A stretch of DNA of 64,000 nucleotides, taken from positions 248,001-312,000 of the forward strand of contig NZ_JBDOQU010000002.1 of assembly GCF_039839375.1 (NCBI RefSeq). Direction: 5' to 3'. Position 1 is the stretch's first letter, and each line of letters opens with the position of its first letter. Made by a program: the position numbers and the translations under genes. Below the pieces are notes generated by a model. The model did no database searches, was not told the origin of the DNA, and worked only from the letters and a program-made list of their open reading frames with translations. The DNA is from JBDOQU01 sp039839375 (GTDB lineage: Bacteria > Pseudomonadota > Alphaproteobacteria > DSM-16000 > Inquilinaceae). Of this stretch, positions 35,024 to 45,254 are shown one piece after another.

Positions 35024-35845
35024 TCAGGCCGCCTGCCGCGCCAGCTTGCGCTGTTGCCGGCCCTTCAGCCATTTCGCGCCGAAGGAGGTGGTGCGATAGA
35101 GCGGTGTATGCGGCTTCAGCCCAACGGCCTTGAAGACCATCGCCAGCGCCCGGTCGATATGGAGATCCTTATAGTAGGGCAGCGCCCGGCGCATATATTC
35201 GCGGTTGGCGGTCTCACGATCGTAGGGTTCGCCTTCATTGTTGGCCGCGTAATAGGCGTAGGACAGCTCGTCATCCTCCGTTTCCGTGATCCGGCCCAGC
35301 GCGACCTTGAGCCGCTGGAAGCGGTTCAGCCCCTCGCTGTTCAGATAGCGTTTCAGATGGTCGTAGAAGAGCTTGTAGTGCCGAAGCTCATCGGCCGCGA
35401 TCTTCCGGCAGATGAACTCAAGCGCCGGCTCGTCCGTCGCGTCGCCCAGCGCCGAATAGTAGGAGGAGGTGCCGACCTCCACCATGCAGCGGGCGACCAT
35501 CTCCCCCGCCCGCGATCCGCGCACCGAATGGTCAGCGTCGATATCGGGGCGGAAGCCGGCGCGGAAATCGGCGAACCGCTTGGGAAAGTCGAAATCCGGA
35601 TCGACCCTTGAAGCCCACTGTCCCAGCGCCTCGCCATGCTGGGTTTCTTCCACGCCCCAGGCGCGCGCCGCTTCGAGGAAAACCTCGTCGCCGGCGAAGA
35701 CATTCTCCAGATAGGCGACATAGTCGGTGGCGTTGAACTCCACCATCGCAGCCGCCTTGATGATCTTGAGCTGGTCAGGGTCGACCTTCGACCGGTCCAG
35801 CCGGTCCCAGGGGATGTCGTCGAGCGTCCAGTGCTTGTACGCCAT
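35024..35845 (-). CDS. Ferritin-like diiron protein, acyl-ACP desaturase type
   Basis: 273 aa from ATG 35845 (GGAG upstream). Helical-bundle iron motifs are visible: EETQH near residue 70 and ADELRH near 149, the paired ExxH pattern of diiron oxygenases and plant-type acyl-ACP desaturases, with further acidic residues on partner helices. The role could be fatty-acid or lipid oxidation, or a rubrerythrin-like function; no redox partner is adjacent. It follows the atp operon terminator. Confidence 0.8.
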   Translation of the reverse strand: MAYKHWTLDDIPWDRLDRSKVDPDQLKIIKAAAMVEFNATDYVAYLENVFAGDEVFLEAARAWGVEETQHGEALGQWASRVDPDFDFPKRFADFRAGFRPDIDADHSVRGSRAGEMVARCMVEVGTSSYYSALGDATDEPALEFICRKIAADELRHYKLFYDHLKRYLNSEGLNRFQRLKVALGRITETEDDELSYAYYAANNEGEPYDRETANREYMRRALPYYKDLHIDRALAMVFKAVGLKPHTPLYRTTSFGAKWLKGRQQRKLARQAA

Positions 35846-35885
35846 GTTTCGTCGCTCTCCGTCCTGTTGATGGTCGCAAACGCAA

Positions 35886-35915
35886 GCGAAGCCGCCCAAC
35901 TGTGAGCGGCTTCGC
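35886..35915 (-). terminator. Hairpin after the atp operon
   Basis: A perfect 10-bp stem GCGAAGCCGC/GCGGCTTCGC with a 10-nt loop lies 34 bp after atpC. The T-run TTTT on the plus strand and a weaker TTGCGTTTGC on the minus side make it a likely terminator for atpC. Confidence 0.6.
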
Positions 35916-35948
35916 AAGTGTTTTCAACCGTCTGTAACGAAGGGACGT

Positions 35949-36359
35949 TCAGGCGGCCCTGAGCGCTTCCTGCTTGGCCCGCGCCACCTCTAAGGCGTGC
36001 TGGGCGGCCGTCCGGTCATGGTCGGACTTGGCGTCCGACACGTCCTCCGCCAGGTCCCGGATTTCCTGCTCCACCGTTCCCGCGTCAAGCTCCGCCAGGT
36101 CCACCGCGTCCTGCGCCAGGATGGTGCAGCGTTCCGGCGTCACTTCGGCGAAACCGCCGGCGACGAAGATGCGGCGTGAGATCGTGGGCCGCGTCTCATA
36201 GACGTCGATGACGCCCGGCCGCAGGGTGGAGATCAGGGGCGCATGGCCCTTCAGCGCGCCGAAATTGCCCTCGGCTCCCGGAACCACGACCATCTCGACC
36301 TCCAGCGAGGCGAGAAGCCGTTCCGGCGAGACGAGTTCGAAGGCTGTCTTCTCTGCCAT
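35949..36359 (-). CDS. atpC: F-type ATP synthase epsilon subunit
   Basis: 136 aa, full length: beta-sandwich (ELVSPERLLASLEVEMVVVP, GNFGALKGHAPLISTLRPG) then a C-terminal helical hairpin. It is the regulatory subunit of F1 in the central stalk. Last gene of atpHAGDC. Confidence 0.97.
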   Translation of the reverse strand: MAEKTAFELVSPERLLASLEVEMVVVPGAEGNFGALKGHAPLISTLRPGVIDVYETRPTISRRIFVAGGFAEVTPERCTILAQDAVDLAELDAGTVEQEIRDLAEDVSDAKSDHDRTAAQHALEVARAKQEALRAA

Positions 36360-36396
36360 CGCTTAAGATGTCTCCCTTCGGCCGCGCGGCCTTTCC

Positions 36397-37848
36397 TCAG
36401 GCCGCCTCGGCGGCGAGCTTGCGGGCCTTCTCGACGGCGTCGTCGATGGTGCCGACCATATAGAACGCCATCTCCGGCAGATGGTCGTATTCGCCGGCCA
36501 CGATGCCCTTGAAGCCGCGCACCGTCTCCTCGACCGGGACGAAGACACCCGGCGAGCCGGTGAACACTTCGGCCACGTGGAAGGGCTGGCTGAAGAAGCG
36601 CTGGATCTTCCGCGCCCGGGCGACGGTCAGCTTGTCGTCTTCCGACAGCTCGTCCATGCCCAGGATGGCGATGATGTCCTGGAGCGCCTTGTAGGTCTGC
36701 AGGATGCGCTGCACGTCGCGCGCGACCTGGTAGTGCTCGTCGCCGACGACGCGCGGCTCCAGGATGCGGCTGGTGCTGTCCAGCGGATCGACCGCCGGGT
36801 AGATGCCCAGCTCAGCGATCGAGCGGCTGAGCACCGTGGTCGCGTCAAGGTGGGCGAAGGAGGTCGCCGGCGCGGGGTCGGTCAGATCGTCGGCCGGCAC
36901 GTAGATGGCCTGGACCGAGGTGATCGAGCCCTTCTTGGTGGAGGTGATGCGCTCCTGCAGCGCGCCCATGTCGGTCGCCAGCGTCGGCTGGTAGCCCACG
37001 GCCGACGGGATGCGGCCCAGGAGCGCCGACACTTCCGAACCCGCCTGGGTGAAGCGGAAGATGTTGTCGACGAAGAACAGCACGTCCTGGCCTTCCTCGT
37101 CGCGGAAATATTCCGCGAGCGTCAGGCCGGTCAGGCCGACGCGGGCGCGGGCGCCCGGCGGCTCGTTCATCTGGCCATAGACCAGCGCGACCTTGGATTC
37201 GCCCTCGAAGTTGATGACGCCGGCCTCGATCATCTCATGATAGAGGTCGTTGCCCTCGCGGGTCCGCTCGCCGACGCCGGCGAAGACCGACACGCCACCA
37301 TGGGCCTTGGCGATGTTGTTGATCAGCTCCTGGATGGTCACGGTCTTGCCGACGCCCGCGCCGCCGAACAGGCCGATCTTGCCGCCCTTGGCGTAGGGGG
37401 CGATCAGGTCGACGACCTTGATGCCCGTGACCAGCATCTCCTGCTCGGTCGCCTGGTCGATGAATTCCGGGGCCGACCGGTGGATCGGCGCGCTGCCCTT
37501 GGCCTTGACGTCGCCCCGTTCGTCGATCGGGTCGCCGATGACGTTGATGATGCGCCCCAGCGTCTCGGGGCCGACCGGCACGGTGATCGGGGCGCCGGTG
37601 TCCGCCACCTCCTGGCCACGCACCAGACCGTCGGTGGAGTCCATGGCGATGGCGCGCACGGTGTTCTCGCCCAGATGCTGGGCGACTTCCAGCACCAACC
37701 TCTTGCCGTCGAGATCGGTATCGATCGCGTTCAGGATCGCCGGCAGTTCGCCGTCGAACTGGACATCGACGACGGCGCCCAGAACCTGGGTGATCCTGCC
37801 GACGGAATTGCTGTCGGCCTTGGGCTTGGTCGCGGTCTTGGTGGCCAT
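36397..37848 (-). CDS. atpD: F-type ATP synthase beta subunit
   Basis: 483 aa. Walker A GGAGVGKT, catalytic glutamate in GERTREGNDLYHEM, and the nucleotide-site stretches LALVYGQMNEPPGARARVG and DVLFFVDNIFRFTQAGSEV are intact. The protein has a short Lys/Thr-rich N-terminus (MATKTATKPKAD). Catalytic subunit of the F1 hexamer. Confidence 0.99.
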   Translation of the reverse strand: MATKTATKPKADSNSVGRITQVLGAVVDVQFDGELPAILNAIDTDLDGKRLVLEVAQHLGENTVRAIAMDSTDGLVRGQEVADTGAPITVPVGPETLGRIINVIGDPIDERGDVKAKGSAPIHRSAPEFIDQATEQEMLVTGIKVVDLIAPYAKGGKIGLFGGAGVGKTVTIQELINNIAKAHGGVSVFAGVGERTREGNDLYHEMIEAGVINFEGESKVALVYGQMNEPPGARARVGLTGLTLAEYFRDEEGQDVLFFVDNIFRFTQAGSEVSALLGRIPSAVGYQPTLATDMGALQERITSTKKGSITSVQAIYVPADDLTDPAPATSFAHLDATTVLSRSIAELGIYPAVDPLDSTSRILEPRVVGDEHYQVARDVQRILQTYKALQDIIAILGMDELSEDDKLTVARARKIQRFFSQPFHVAEVFTGSPGVFVPVEETVRGFKGIVAGEYDHLPEMAFYMVGTIDDAVEKARKLAAEAA

Positions 37849-37926
37849 GGGGTGAATCCTCGCAAAGATGTACGGGGTCTGCCGTAAAAGTTCGTCGTCG
37901 GAACCGATCGTTCCGGCGGCCTCTGG

Positions 37927-38811
37927 CTAGATGGCCTCGGCGCCGGAGATGATCTCGATCAGTTCCTTGGTGATGGTCGCCTGACGCGTCCGGTTGTAGG
38001 TCAGCGTCAGCTTGTTGATCATGTCGCCGGCGTTGCGCGTGGCGTTGTCCATCGCGGTCATCCGCGCGGCCTGCTCGCCCGCCGCGCTTTCCAGCAGCGT
38101 CTTGTAGATCTGGATCGCCAGGTTCCGCGGCAGGAGCTCCCGCAGGATCGTCTCCTCGTCCGGCTCGAACTCGTAGATCGCGTTGCCGGTCGTCTCCGGC
38201 GCTTCTTCCGCCTCCGGCAGGGCCACCGGGATGACCTGCTGGACCGTCGGCACCTGCGCGATGGTCGACTGGAAGCGGTTGTAGACGACGGTGCAAACGT
38301 CGAACTCGCCCGCGTCGAACAGTTCCAGCACCTTGTCCGCGACCGCGTCGGCGGCGGAGAAGCTCAGCTTCGGCTTGTCGGCCTCGATCACGCTGTGGAC
38401 GATGTCCCGGCTGAAATCGCGGCGGAGATTGTCCCGCCCCTTACGGCCGATCGTCAGCAGCTTGACCGTCTTGCCCTCGTTCTTCAGCGCGCGGATGGTC
38501 TTGCGCGCCTCACGGGTGATCTGGCTGTTGAAGCCGCCGGCCAGGCCGCGGTCGGAGGTGACCACGACCAGCAGGTGGATGTCATCCTTGCCCGTGCCGG
38601 TCATCAGACGCGGCCCCTGCCCGGCCACCGTGATCCGGGTGGCGAGGCTGGCCAGCATCCGCTCCATCCGTTCGGAGAACGGACGCCCCGCCTCGGCCTG
38701 CTCCTGGGCGCGGCGCAGCTTCGACGCCGCGACCATCTTCATGGCCGAGGTGATCTTCTGCGTCGACTTGACGCTGGAGATCCGGTTTCTGAGTTCCTTG
38801 AGACTTGCCAT
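37927..38811 (-). CDS. atpG: F-type ATP synthase gamma subunit
   Basis: 294 aa with the conserved ends: MASLKELRNRISSVKSTQKI and the C-terminal NKLTLTYNRTRQATITKELI region. It forms the rotating central stalk of F1. Gaps of 59 and 78 bp separate it from atpA and atpD. Confidence 0.98.
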   Translation of the reverse strand: MASLKELRNRISSVKSTQKITSAMKMVAASKLRRAQEQAEAGRPFSERMERMLASLATRITVAGQGPRLMTGTGKDDIHLLVVVTSDRGLAGGFNSQITREARKTIRALKNEGKTVKLLTIGRKGRDNLRRDFSRDIVHSVIEADKPKLSFSAADAVADKVLELFDAGEFDVCTVVYNRFQSTIAQVPTVQQVIPVALPEAEEAPETTGNAIYEFEPDEETILRELLPRNLAIQIYKTLLESAAGEQAARMTAMDNATRNAGDMINKLTLTYNRTRQATITKELIEIISGAEAI

Positions 38812-38870
38812 GCCCGCCTTCGATCACTCCGGGGCTTCGGTAAGGGTTCGTGTCAGAGCCTCGCGGCCCC

Positions 38871-40399
<1,529 letters not shown>

Positions 40400-40400
<1 letters not shown>

Positions 40401-40960
40401 CAGCCAATCCCTTTCATGGCGAGTTGCAGCTTGTTCAGCTTGGTGCGCAGGGAACTGTCGACCATGCGCGATCCGACTTTGACGATCATGCCGCCCAGAA
40501 GCGACGGGTCGACGGCGACATTCACCGAGACCTTCTGGCCGACGACCTTGCGAAGCTGGTCGGTCAGCGCCTTCGTCTGGGGGGCGGTAAGCTTGGTGGC
40601 GGCGACCACGTCGGCGGTCACTTCGCCGCGCCTGCGGGCCAGTTCGGCCAGATAGGCGTCGATCATGTCCGGCAGGGCGAACAGCCGCCGGTTGGCGGCG
40701 ACCAGCCCGACGAACTTGCGCGTCAGCTCCGAAACGCCGGCCTTCTCCAGCACCTCGGCCATCGCGCGGCCCTGCTCGTCCCGGCTCAGCACCGGGCTGC
40801 GCACCACGCGGCGAAGGTCCTCGCTGCCCGCCAGCATCTCCTTGATGCCGCCGAGATCGCCGGCGACCTCGTCGAGCGCCTTCTTCTCATCGGCGAGATC
40901 GAAGAGAGCGGTCGCGTAGCGTGCTGCGATCCCGGACGGGCCTATGCTCGTGGATGCCAC
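40400..40960 (-). CDS. atpH: F-type ATP synthase delta subunit
   Basis: 186 aa from GTG 40960 with GAGGCAA upstream; this gives the usual family length, whereas the longer open frame adds a non-homologous Arg/Ser leader. Visible signatures are ARYATALFDLADE, DVVAATKLTAPQTKAL and the C-terminal LLGGMIVKVGSRMVDSSL. It links F1 to the peripheral stalk. First gene of an operon encoding F1 only; F0 genes must lie elsewhere, as is normal in alphaproteobacteria. Confidence 0.96.
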
Positions 40961-41085
40961 AGATTGCCTCGACTGATCCGACTTGGCCCCGCCTTCCGGA
41001 GACCCCCTCGGGAGCGCCGTCGAACGGGGCCAAAACAACGAAAATCCGGGCCGAGGCGTGCCCCCGACCCTGAAAGCCGGGCGTC

Positions 41086-41113
41086 ATCTAACACACCCCC
41101 GCAGGTGGCGCAA
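41086..41113 (-). promoter_or_regulatory. Candidate promoter of atpHAGDC
   Basis: Minus-strand TTGCGC (41113-41108) and TTAGAT (41091-41086) with a 16-bp spacer lie about 125 bp before the atpH start, inside the 175-bp gap that separates atpH from the nitroreductase gene. The match is moderate. Confidence 0.4.
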
Positions 41114-41135
41114 CCGACTAGGGGCGGCTCACGGT

Positions 41136-41711
41136 TCAGGCCGTTTGGGGCCACCGCGAAACCACGTCGGACAGTTCCGGACGCGGGCGCTCGTCGGGCG
41201 CTTCTGCCGCCGTGCCCAGATAGAGGAATCCGAGGATGCGGTCGGTTTCGGGGTCGTGGCCCAGCAGCCGCACCACCTCATCGTCATAGGCCGGCCATTC
41301 CGTGATCCAGTTGGCGGCCCACCCTTCCGCCAGGGCGGCGAGAAGGATGTTGTGGCAGACAGCGCCACCGGACAGGATTTGCTCCAGTTCCGGGATTTTG
41401 TGCTGCTTGCGCACCTTCGCCGTGACGACCAGCAGCAGGGGCGCGCGCTGGGGGCGGTCCCTCTCGAAAGCCACCTGCTTCTCGTTGGCGTCGGGATGGC
41501 GCGCGGTGAAGCGCCCCGCCAGGAAGTCACCCAGCCGCGCCTGCCCGTCCTTGCGCAGCACCTGGATGCGCCAGGGCGTGAGCTTGCCATGGTCCGGCAC
41601 CCGCGTCGCGATGCGGAGGATGCGGTCCAGCGCCTCGTCGTCCGGCCCCGGCTCCGTGATCAGCTTCACCGAAACCGAGCGGCGGGAGAGCAGAAATTCG
41701 ATCGTGTTCAT
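41136..41711 (-). CDS. Nitroreductase family protein (YdjA-like)
   Basis: 191-aa FMN-dependent oxidoreductase. The N-terminal FLLSRRSVSVKLITEPGPDD is the flavin-binding arginine motif, followed by ATRVPDHGKLTPWRIQVL and the C-terminal HDPETDRILGFLYLGT. The substrate is unknown. 28 bp separate it from the epimerase-like gene upstream on the same strand. Confidence 0.93.
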   Translation of the reverse strand: MNTIEFLLSRRSVSVKLITEPGPDDEALDRILRIATRVPDHGKLTPWRIQVLRKDGQARLGDFLAGRFTARHPDANEKQVAFERDRPQRAPLLLVVTAKVRKQHKIPELEQILSGGAVCHNILLAALAEGWAANWITEWPAYDDEVVRLLGHDPETDRILGFLYLGTAAEAPDERPRPELSDVVSRWPQTA

Positions 41712-41739
41712 GGAAGTCCTGAATGAGAATCGGTCGCAA

Positions 41740-42615
41740 TTAAGCTGGGGACGAACCGTCCTCCTGTCCAGCGGACATTTGCGCGCTCAGCCCGTCGCGA
41801 TAGCCGGGATAGAGCAGCCGGACGCCTAGCTCCCGTTTGATCCGGCCGTTGGAGACCAGCTTGTCGTCGGCATAGAAGCTGCGCGCCATGGCCGACAGCC
41901 CCGCCTCCTCGAACGGCACGAGCAGCGGCAGCGGCGCGCCCAGCAGCGCGCACGCATATTGCGTCACCTCACGGGAGGGCGCAGGATCGTCGTCCGCCAG
42001 ATTATAGGCCGCCCCGGGGTTCGGCCGGGCGATGGAGGCGCGCAGCGTCCGGGCGATGTCGGCGACATGGATGCGGTTGAAGACCTGCCCCGGCTTGTCG
42101 ATCCGCTTCGCCCTGCCGGCCCTGACCGCGTCGATCGCGCTGCGCCCGGGCCCGTAGATTCCCGACAGGCGGAAAAGATGGACCGGCACGCCATGGTCGC
42201 GCCACAGGATCAGCCAGCCTTCCTCCGCCGCCAGCCGCCGCCGGCCGCGATCGGTGGCGGGGGTGAGCGCAGATTCCTCCGTCACCCAGGCACCGCCATG
42301 GTCGCCATAGACGCTCGTGGTCGACAGATAGCCTAGCCATTCCAACCCATGCAGCCCGGCGATGGCGTCCCGGCAAGCGGCCAGGACCGGGTCGCCATCC
42401 TCTCCCGGCGGCGCGGAGACGAGGATATGGGTCGCGCCTTCCAGCGCCGTGGCGGCGGTCTCGAAAAGGACCGCCTCGATCCCCTCGGCTGCCAACGCCG
42501 CGCGTTTCTCCTCGCTCCGGCACGTGCCGGCGACCGACCACCCTTCCTCCCGGACGATGTCAACCAGCCACCGCGCGCTGTAGCCGAGGCCGAAGCAGAA
42601 GAGGCGGGGCGTCAC
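41740..42615 (-). CDS. NAD(P)-dependent epimerase/dehydratase-like protein (YeeZ type)
   Basis: 291-aa extended short-chain dehydrogenase fold. The N-terminal FCFGLGYSARWLVDIV is a variant nucleotide motif; LSTTSVYGDHGGAWVTEES contains the YGD segment typical of this branch, and LRLSGIYGPGRSAIDAV follows. The classical YxxxK catalytic pair is not evident, so it may be non-catalytic or bind a nucleotide for another role. It overlaps nth by 4 bp. Confidence 0.88.
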   Translation of the reverse strand: MTPRLFCFGLGYSARWLVDIVREEGWSVAGTCRSEEKRAALAAEGIEAVLFETAATALEGATHILVSAPPGEDGDPVLAACRDAIAGLHGLEWLGYLSTTSVYGDHGGAWVTEESALTPATDRGRRRLAAEEGWLILWRDHGVPVHLFRLSGIYGPGRSAIDAVRAGRAKRIDKPGQVFNRIHVADIARTLRASIARPNPGAAYNLADDDPAPSREVTQYACALLGAPLPLLVPFEEAGLSAMARSFYADDKLVSNGRIKRELGVRLLYPGYRDGLSAQMSAGQEDGSSPA

Positions 42616-43250
42616 GCCGCCACCGTCTTGCCCTTGAAGGCGCAGAGATCGCAGACGATGCAGGCCGGGCAGTCGGGCTTGCGCGCCTTGCAGACATAGC
42701 GGCCGTGCAGGATCAGCCAGTGATGGGCGTGCAGCCGCCAGCGGGCGGGGACGTAGCGCATCAGCTTCCGCTCCACCTCCTCCGGAGTCTTGCCGCGCGC
42801 CAGACCCGTTCGGTTGCCGACGCGGAAGATGTGGGTGTCGACCGCGATGGTCGGCTGGCCGAAGGCGACGTTCAGCACCACGTTGGCCGTCTTCCGCCCG
42901 ACGCCCGGCAGCGCCTCCAGCGCCGCCCGGTCGGCCGGGACCTCGCCGTCATGGTCGCGGACCAGCAGCTCCGACAGGGCGATGACGTTCCTGGCCTTGG
43001 CGTTGAACAGGCCGATGGTGCGGATATGCGCCTTCAGCCCTTCCTCCCCCAGCGCCAGCATCGCCTGGGGCGTTCGCACCGTCTCGAACAGGCGCTTCGT
43101 CGCCTTGTTCACCCCCACATCCGTCGCCTGGGCCGACAGCACCACCGCGACCAGCAGCGTGTAGGGGTTCACGTAATTCAGCTCCGTCCGCGGCTCCGGA
43201 TCGGCGGCGGACAGGCGGCTGAAGAATTCGTCGATGTCGGCGGCTTTCAT
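42612..43250 (-). CDS. nth: Endonuclease III
   Basis: 212 aa from ATG 43250. Base-excision DNA glycosylase/AP lyase for oxidised pyrimidines. The helix-hairpin-helix LPGVGRKTANVVLNVAFG carries the catalytic lysine, the catalytic aspartate is in AVDTHIFRVGNR, and the four 4Fe-4S cysteines (C-x6-C-x2-C-x5-C) are all present near the C-terminus. Divergent from the DUF2244 gene with a 96-bp gap. Confidence 0.97.
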   Translation of the reverse strand: MKAADIDEFFSRLSAADPEPRTELNYVNPYTLLVAVVLSAQATDVGVNKATKRLFETVRTPQAMLALGEEGLKAHIRTIGLFNAKARNVIALSELLVRDHDGEVPADRAALEALPGVGRKTANVVLNVAFGQPTIAVDTHIFRVGNRTGLARGKTPEEVERKLMRYVPARWRLHAHHWLILHGRYVCKARKPDCPACIVCDLCAFKGKTVAA

Positions 43251-43346
43251 GGGCCGGCACTTTAGCGCCGGCCGCCGCCGTGACAAGCGAAGGCTTCTCC
43301 GCCGAAACCCCTTTACCGTCGCCGGGGGCGCGCTAGACTTGGCCCC

Positions 43347-43847
43347 ATGACGGCGGACGCCAACCCCCAGCCGCGGGTGCTGTTCGATGCCATACTGCAC
43401 CCGCACAGAAGCCTGAGCCGGCAGGGATTCATCCTGCTGATGGCCGTCGTCACCGGCGTCAGCCTGACCATTGGCGGCTTCTTCTACTTCCACGGCGCCT
43501 GGCCGATCTTCGGATTCTACGGGCTGGACGTGGCGCTGATCTATTTCGCGATGCGCGCCAACTATCGCAGCGGGCGGATCTACGAGAAGGTGCGCCTGAC
43601 CGACGGCGAACTGATCGTAGAGAAGGGCAACCATCTGGGGCCGCTCCAATCCTGGAGCTTCCAGCCCTACTGGCTGCGCGTGTCGATGGACGACCCGCCG
43701 CAGCATGAGAGCCAGGTGCGCCTGTCCAGCCACGGCCAGTCGCTGATCGTCGGGGCGTTCCTGACGCCGGAAGAGAGGCTGGATTTCGCCCGCGCCCTCC
43801 GCGCCGCGCTGGAGAGCCTGAGGATGCCGGCGATGGCGCGGGCATGA
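43347..43847 (+). CDS. DUF2244 membrane protein
   Basis: 166 aa with two adjacent TM helices (about 29-50 and 54-70) and the family elements ILHPHRSLSRQGF and WSFQPYWLRV. Function unknown. It sits between nth and an OsmC gene, a recurrent alphaproteobacterial setting. Confidence 0.87.
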   Translation: MTADANPQPRVLFDAILHPHRSLSRQGFILLMAVVTGVSLTIGGFFYFHGAWPIFGFYGLDVALIYFAMRANYRSGRIYEKVRLTDGELIVEKGNHLGPLQSWSFQPYWLRVSMDDPPQHESQVRLSSHGQSLIVGAFLTPEERLDFARALRAALESLRMPAMARA

Positions 43848-43874
43848 GATCTTCCAACCATTAATGACGGAGCC

Positions 43875-44345
43875 ATGATGTCGGGACCGGCAGTGTCGGA
43901 GCATGAAGCGAGGATCGTCTGGACGCGGACGACGGAGAGCTTCGCCTATAAGGATTACAACCGCGCCCATGACTGGCTGTTCGAGGGCGGGGTCGGCGTG
44001 CCGGCCTCCTCCGCGCCCCGGTTCCTGGGCGACGCCGACCGGGTCGATCCGGAAGGCGCGCTGGTCGCCGCCCTGTCGAGTTGCCACATGCTGACCTTCC
44101 TTGCCATCTGCGCGCGGAAGGGGATCGTGGTCGACCGCTATGAAGACGCGGCCGTTGGCGTGCTGGAGAAGGGGCCGGACGGCAAGCTGTGGGTGACGCG
44201 GACGGTCCTGCGGCCGAAGATCGTCTTTTCCGGCGATGCGCCGGACGCCGTCGCCCTGGAGGCGCTCCACCATCAGGCCCATGAGGAATGCTTCATCGCC
44301 AATTCGGTCAGGACCGAGGTGACGGTGGAGCAGCCGCCCAACTAG
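43875..44345 (+). CDS. OsmC/Ohr-family peroxiredoxin-like protein
   Basis: 156 aa. The peroxidatic cysteine is in ALSSCHMLTFL near residue 74 and a second cysteine in HEECFIANS near 138, giving the reactive pair of OsmC/Ohr. It would detoxify organic hydroperoxides. GGAG precedes the double ATG (43875/43878). Its stop codon overlaps the convergent dapB stop in the tetramer CTAG. Confidence 0.92.
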   Translation: MMSGPAVSEHEARIVWTRTTESFAYKDYNRAHDWLFEGGVGVPASSAPRFLGDADRVDPEGALVAALSSCHMLTFLAICARKGIVVDRYEDAAVGVLEKGPDGKLWVTRTVLRPKIVFSGDAPDAVALEALHHQAHEECFIANSVRTEVTVEQPPN

Positions 44346-45145
44346 AGGTCCAGCACGTCGCGCATGGTGTAGAGGCCGGGCTTCCGGCCGTGCGCCCAGA
44401 GGGCGGCCCGCACCGCGCCGCGGGCGTAGATGTCGCGGCCCGACGCCTTGTGGGTCAGCTCCAGCCGCTCGCCGTCGCCGGCGAAGATTACCGTGTGGTC
44501 GCCGACCACGTCGCCGCCGCGCAGCGTGGCGAAGCCGATCGCGCCCGCCTCCCGCGCGCCGGTATGGCCGTCGCGGCTGCGCACCGCCTTCTCGTCCAGC
44601 GCGACCTCGCGGCCGGCCGCCGCCGCCCGGCCCAGCGCCAGCGCGGTGCCCGACGGTGCGTCGACCTTCCGGCGATGGTGCATCTCCAGGATCTCGATAT
44701 CGTATTCGTCACCCAGCGTCCGGGCCACGCGCTCGACCAGCGCCTCCAGCAGCGTGACGCCCAGGCTCATATTGGCGGCCTGGATGATCGGCGTGTGCCG
44801 CGCCGCCTTGCTGAGCGCGTTCTCGTCCCCGTCGCTGAGGCCGGTGGTGCCGATGACATGGATCGTCTTGCCCTGCGCGGCGAGGGCGGAGAAGCGGCGG
44901 GTGGCGGTCGGGGTCGTGAAGTCCAGCACCGCGTCCGCATCCGCGAACAGCGGCACGGGATCGTCCTCGACCCGCACGTTGCACGGATCGAGGCCGGCCA
45001 GGATGCCGGCGTCATGGCCCAGCGCACTCGATCCCTCCCGGGCCACCGCGCCGACCAGCTCGCAGCCGCGATCGCGGGAGGTCAGGACCTCCCTCAGCAG
45101 CATCCGCCCCATCCGGCCCGCGCAGCCGACCACGCCGAACTTCAT
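44342..45145 (-). CDS. dapB: 4-hydroxy-tetrahydrodipicolinate reductase
   Basis: 267 aa; ATG 45145 opens the canonical MKFGVVGCAGRMGRML, whereas the longer frame adds a non-homologous leader. The catalytic segment EMHHRRKVDAPSGTALALG is intact. NAD(P)H-dependent step of lysine and diaminopimelate synthesis. Downstream of opgH by 109 bp on the same strand. Confidence 0.97.
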   Translation of the reverse strand: MKFGVVGCAGRMGRMLLREVLTSRDRGCELVGAVAREGSSALGHDAGILAGLDPCNVRVEDDPVPLFADADAVLDFTTPTATRRFSALAAQGKTIHVIGTTGLSDGDENALSKAARHTPIIQAANMSLGVTLLEALVERVARTLGDEYDIEILEMHHRRKVDAPSGTALALGRAAAAGREVALDEKAVRSRDGHTGAREAGAIGFATLRGGDVVGDHTVIFAGDGERLELTHKASGRDIYARGAVRAALWAHGRKPGLYTMRDVLDL

Positions 45146-45254
45146 CGCCTCACATCCCTGGATTCCGAACGATAGGCGCACAAAAGCAACCGGCGGCGTC
45201 CGGATCAACCCCCCATGATCGGCCCCGATGATCGTCAGAGGGTCGGGCCGGAGG

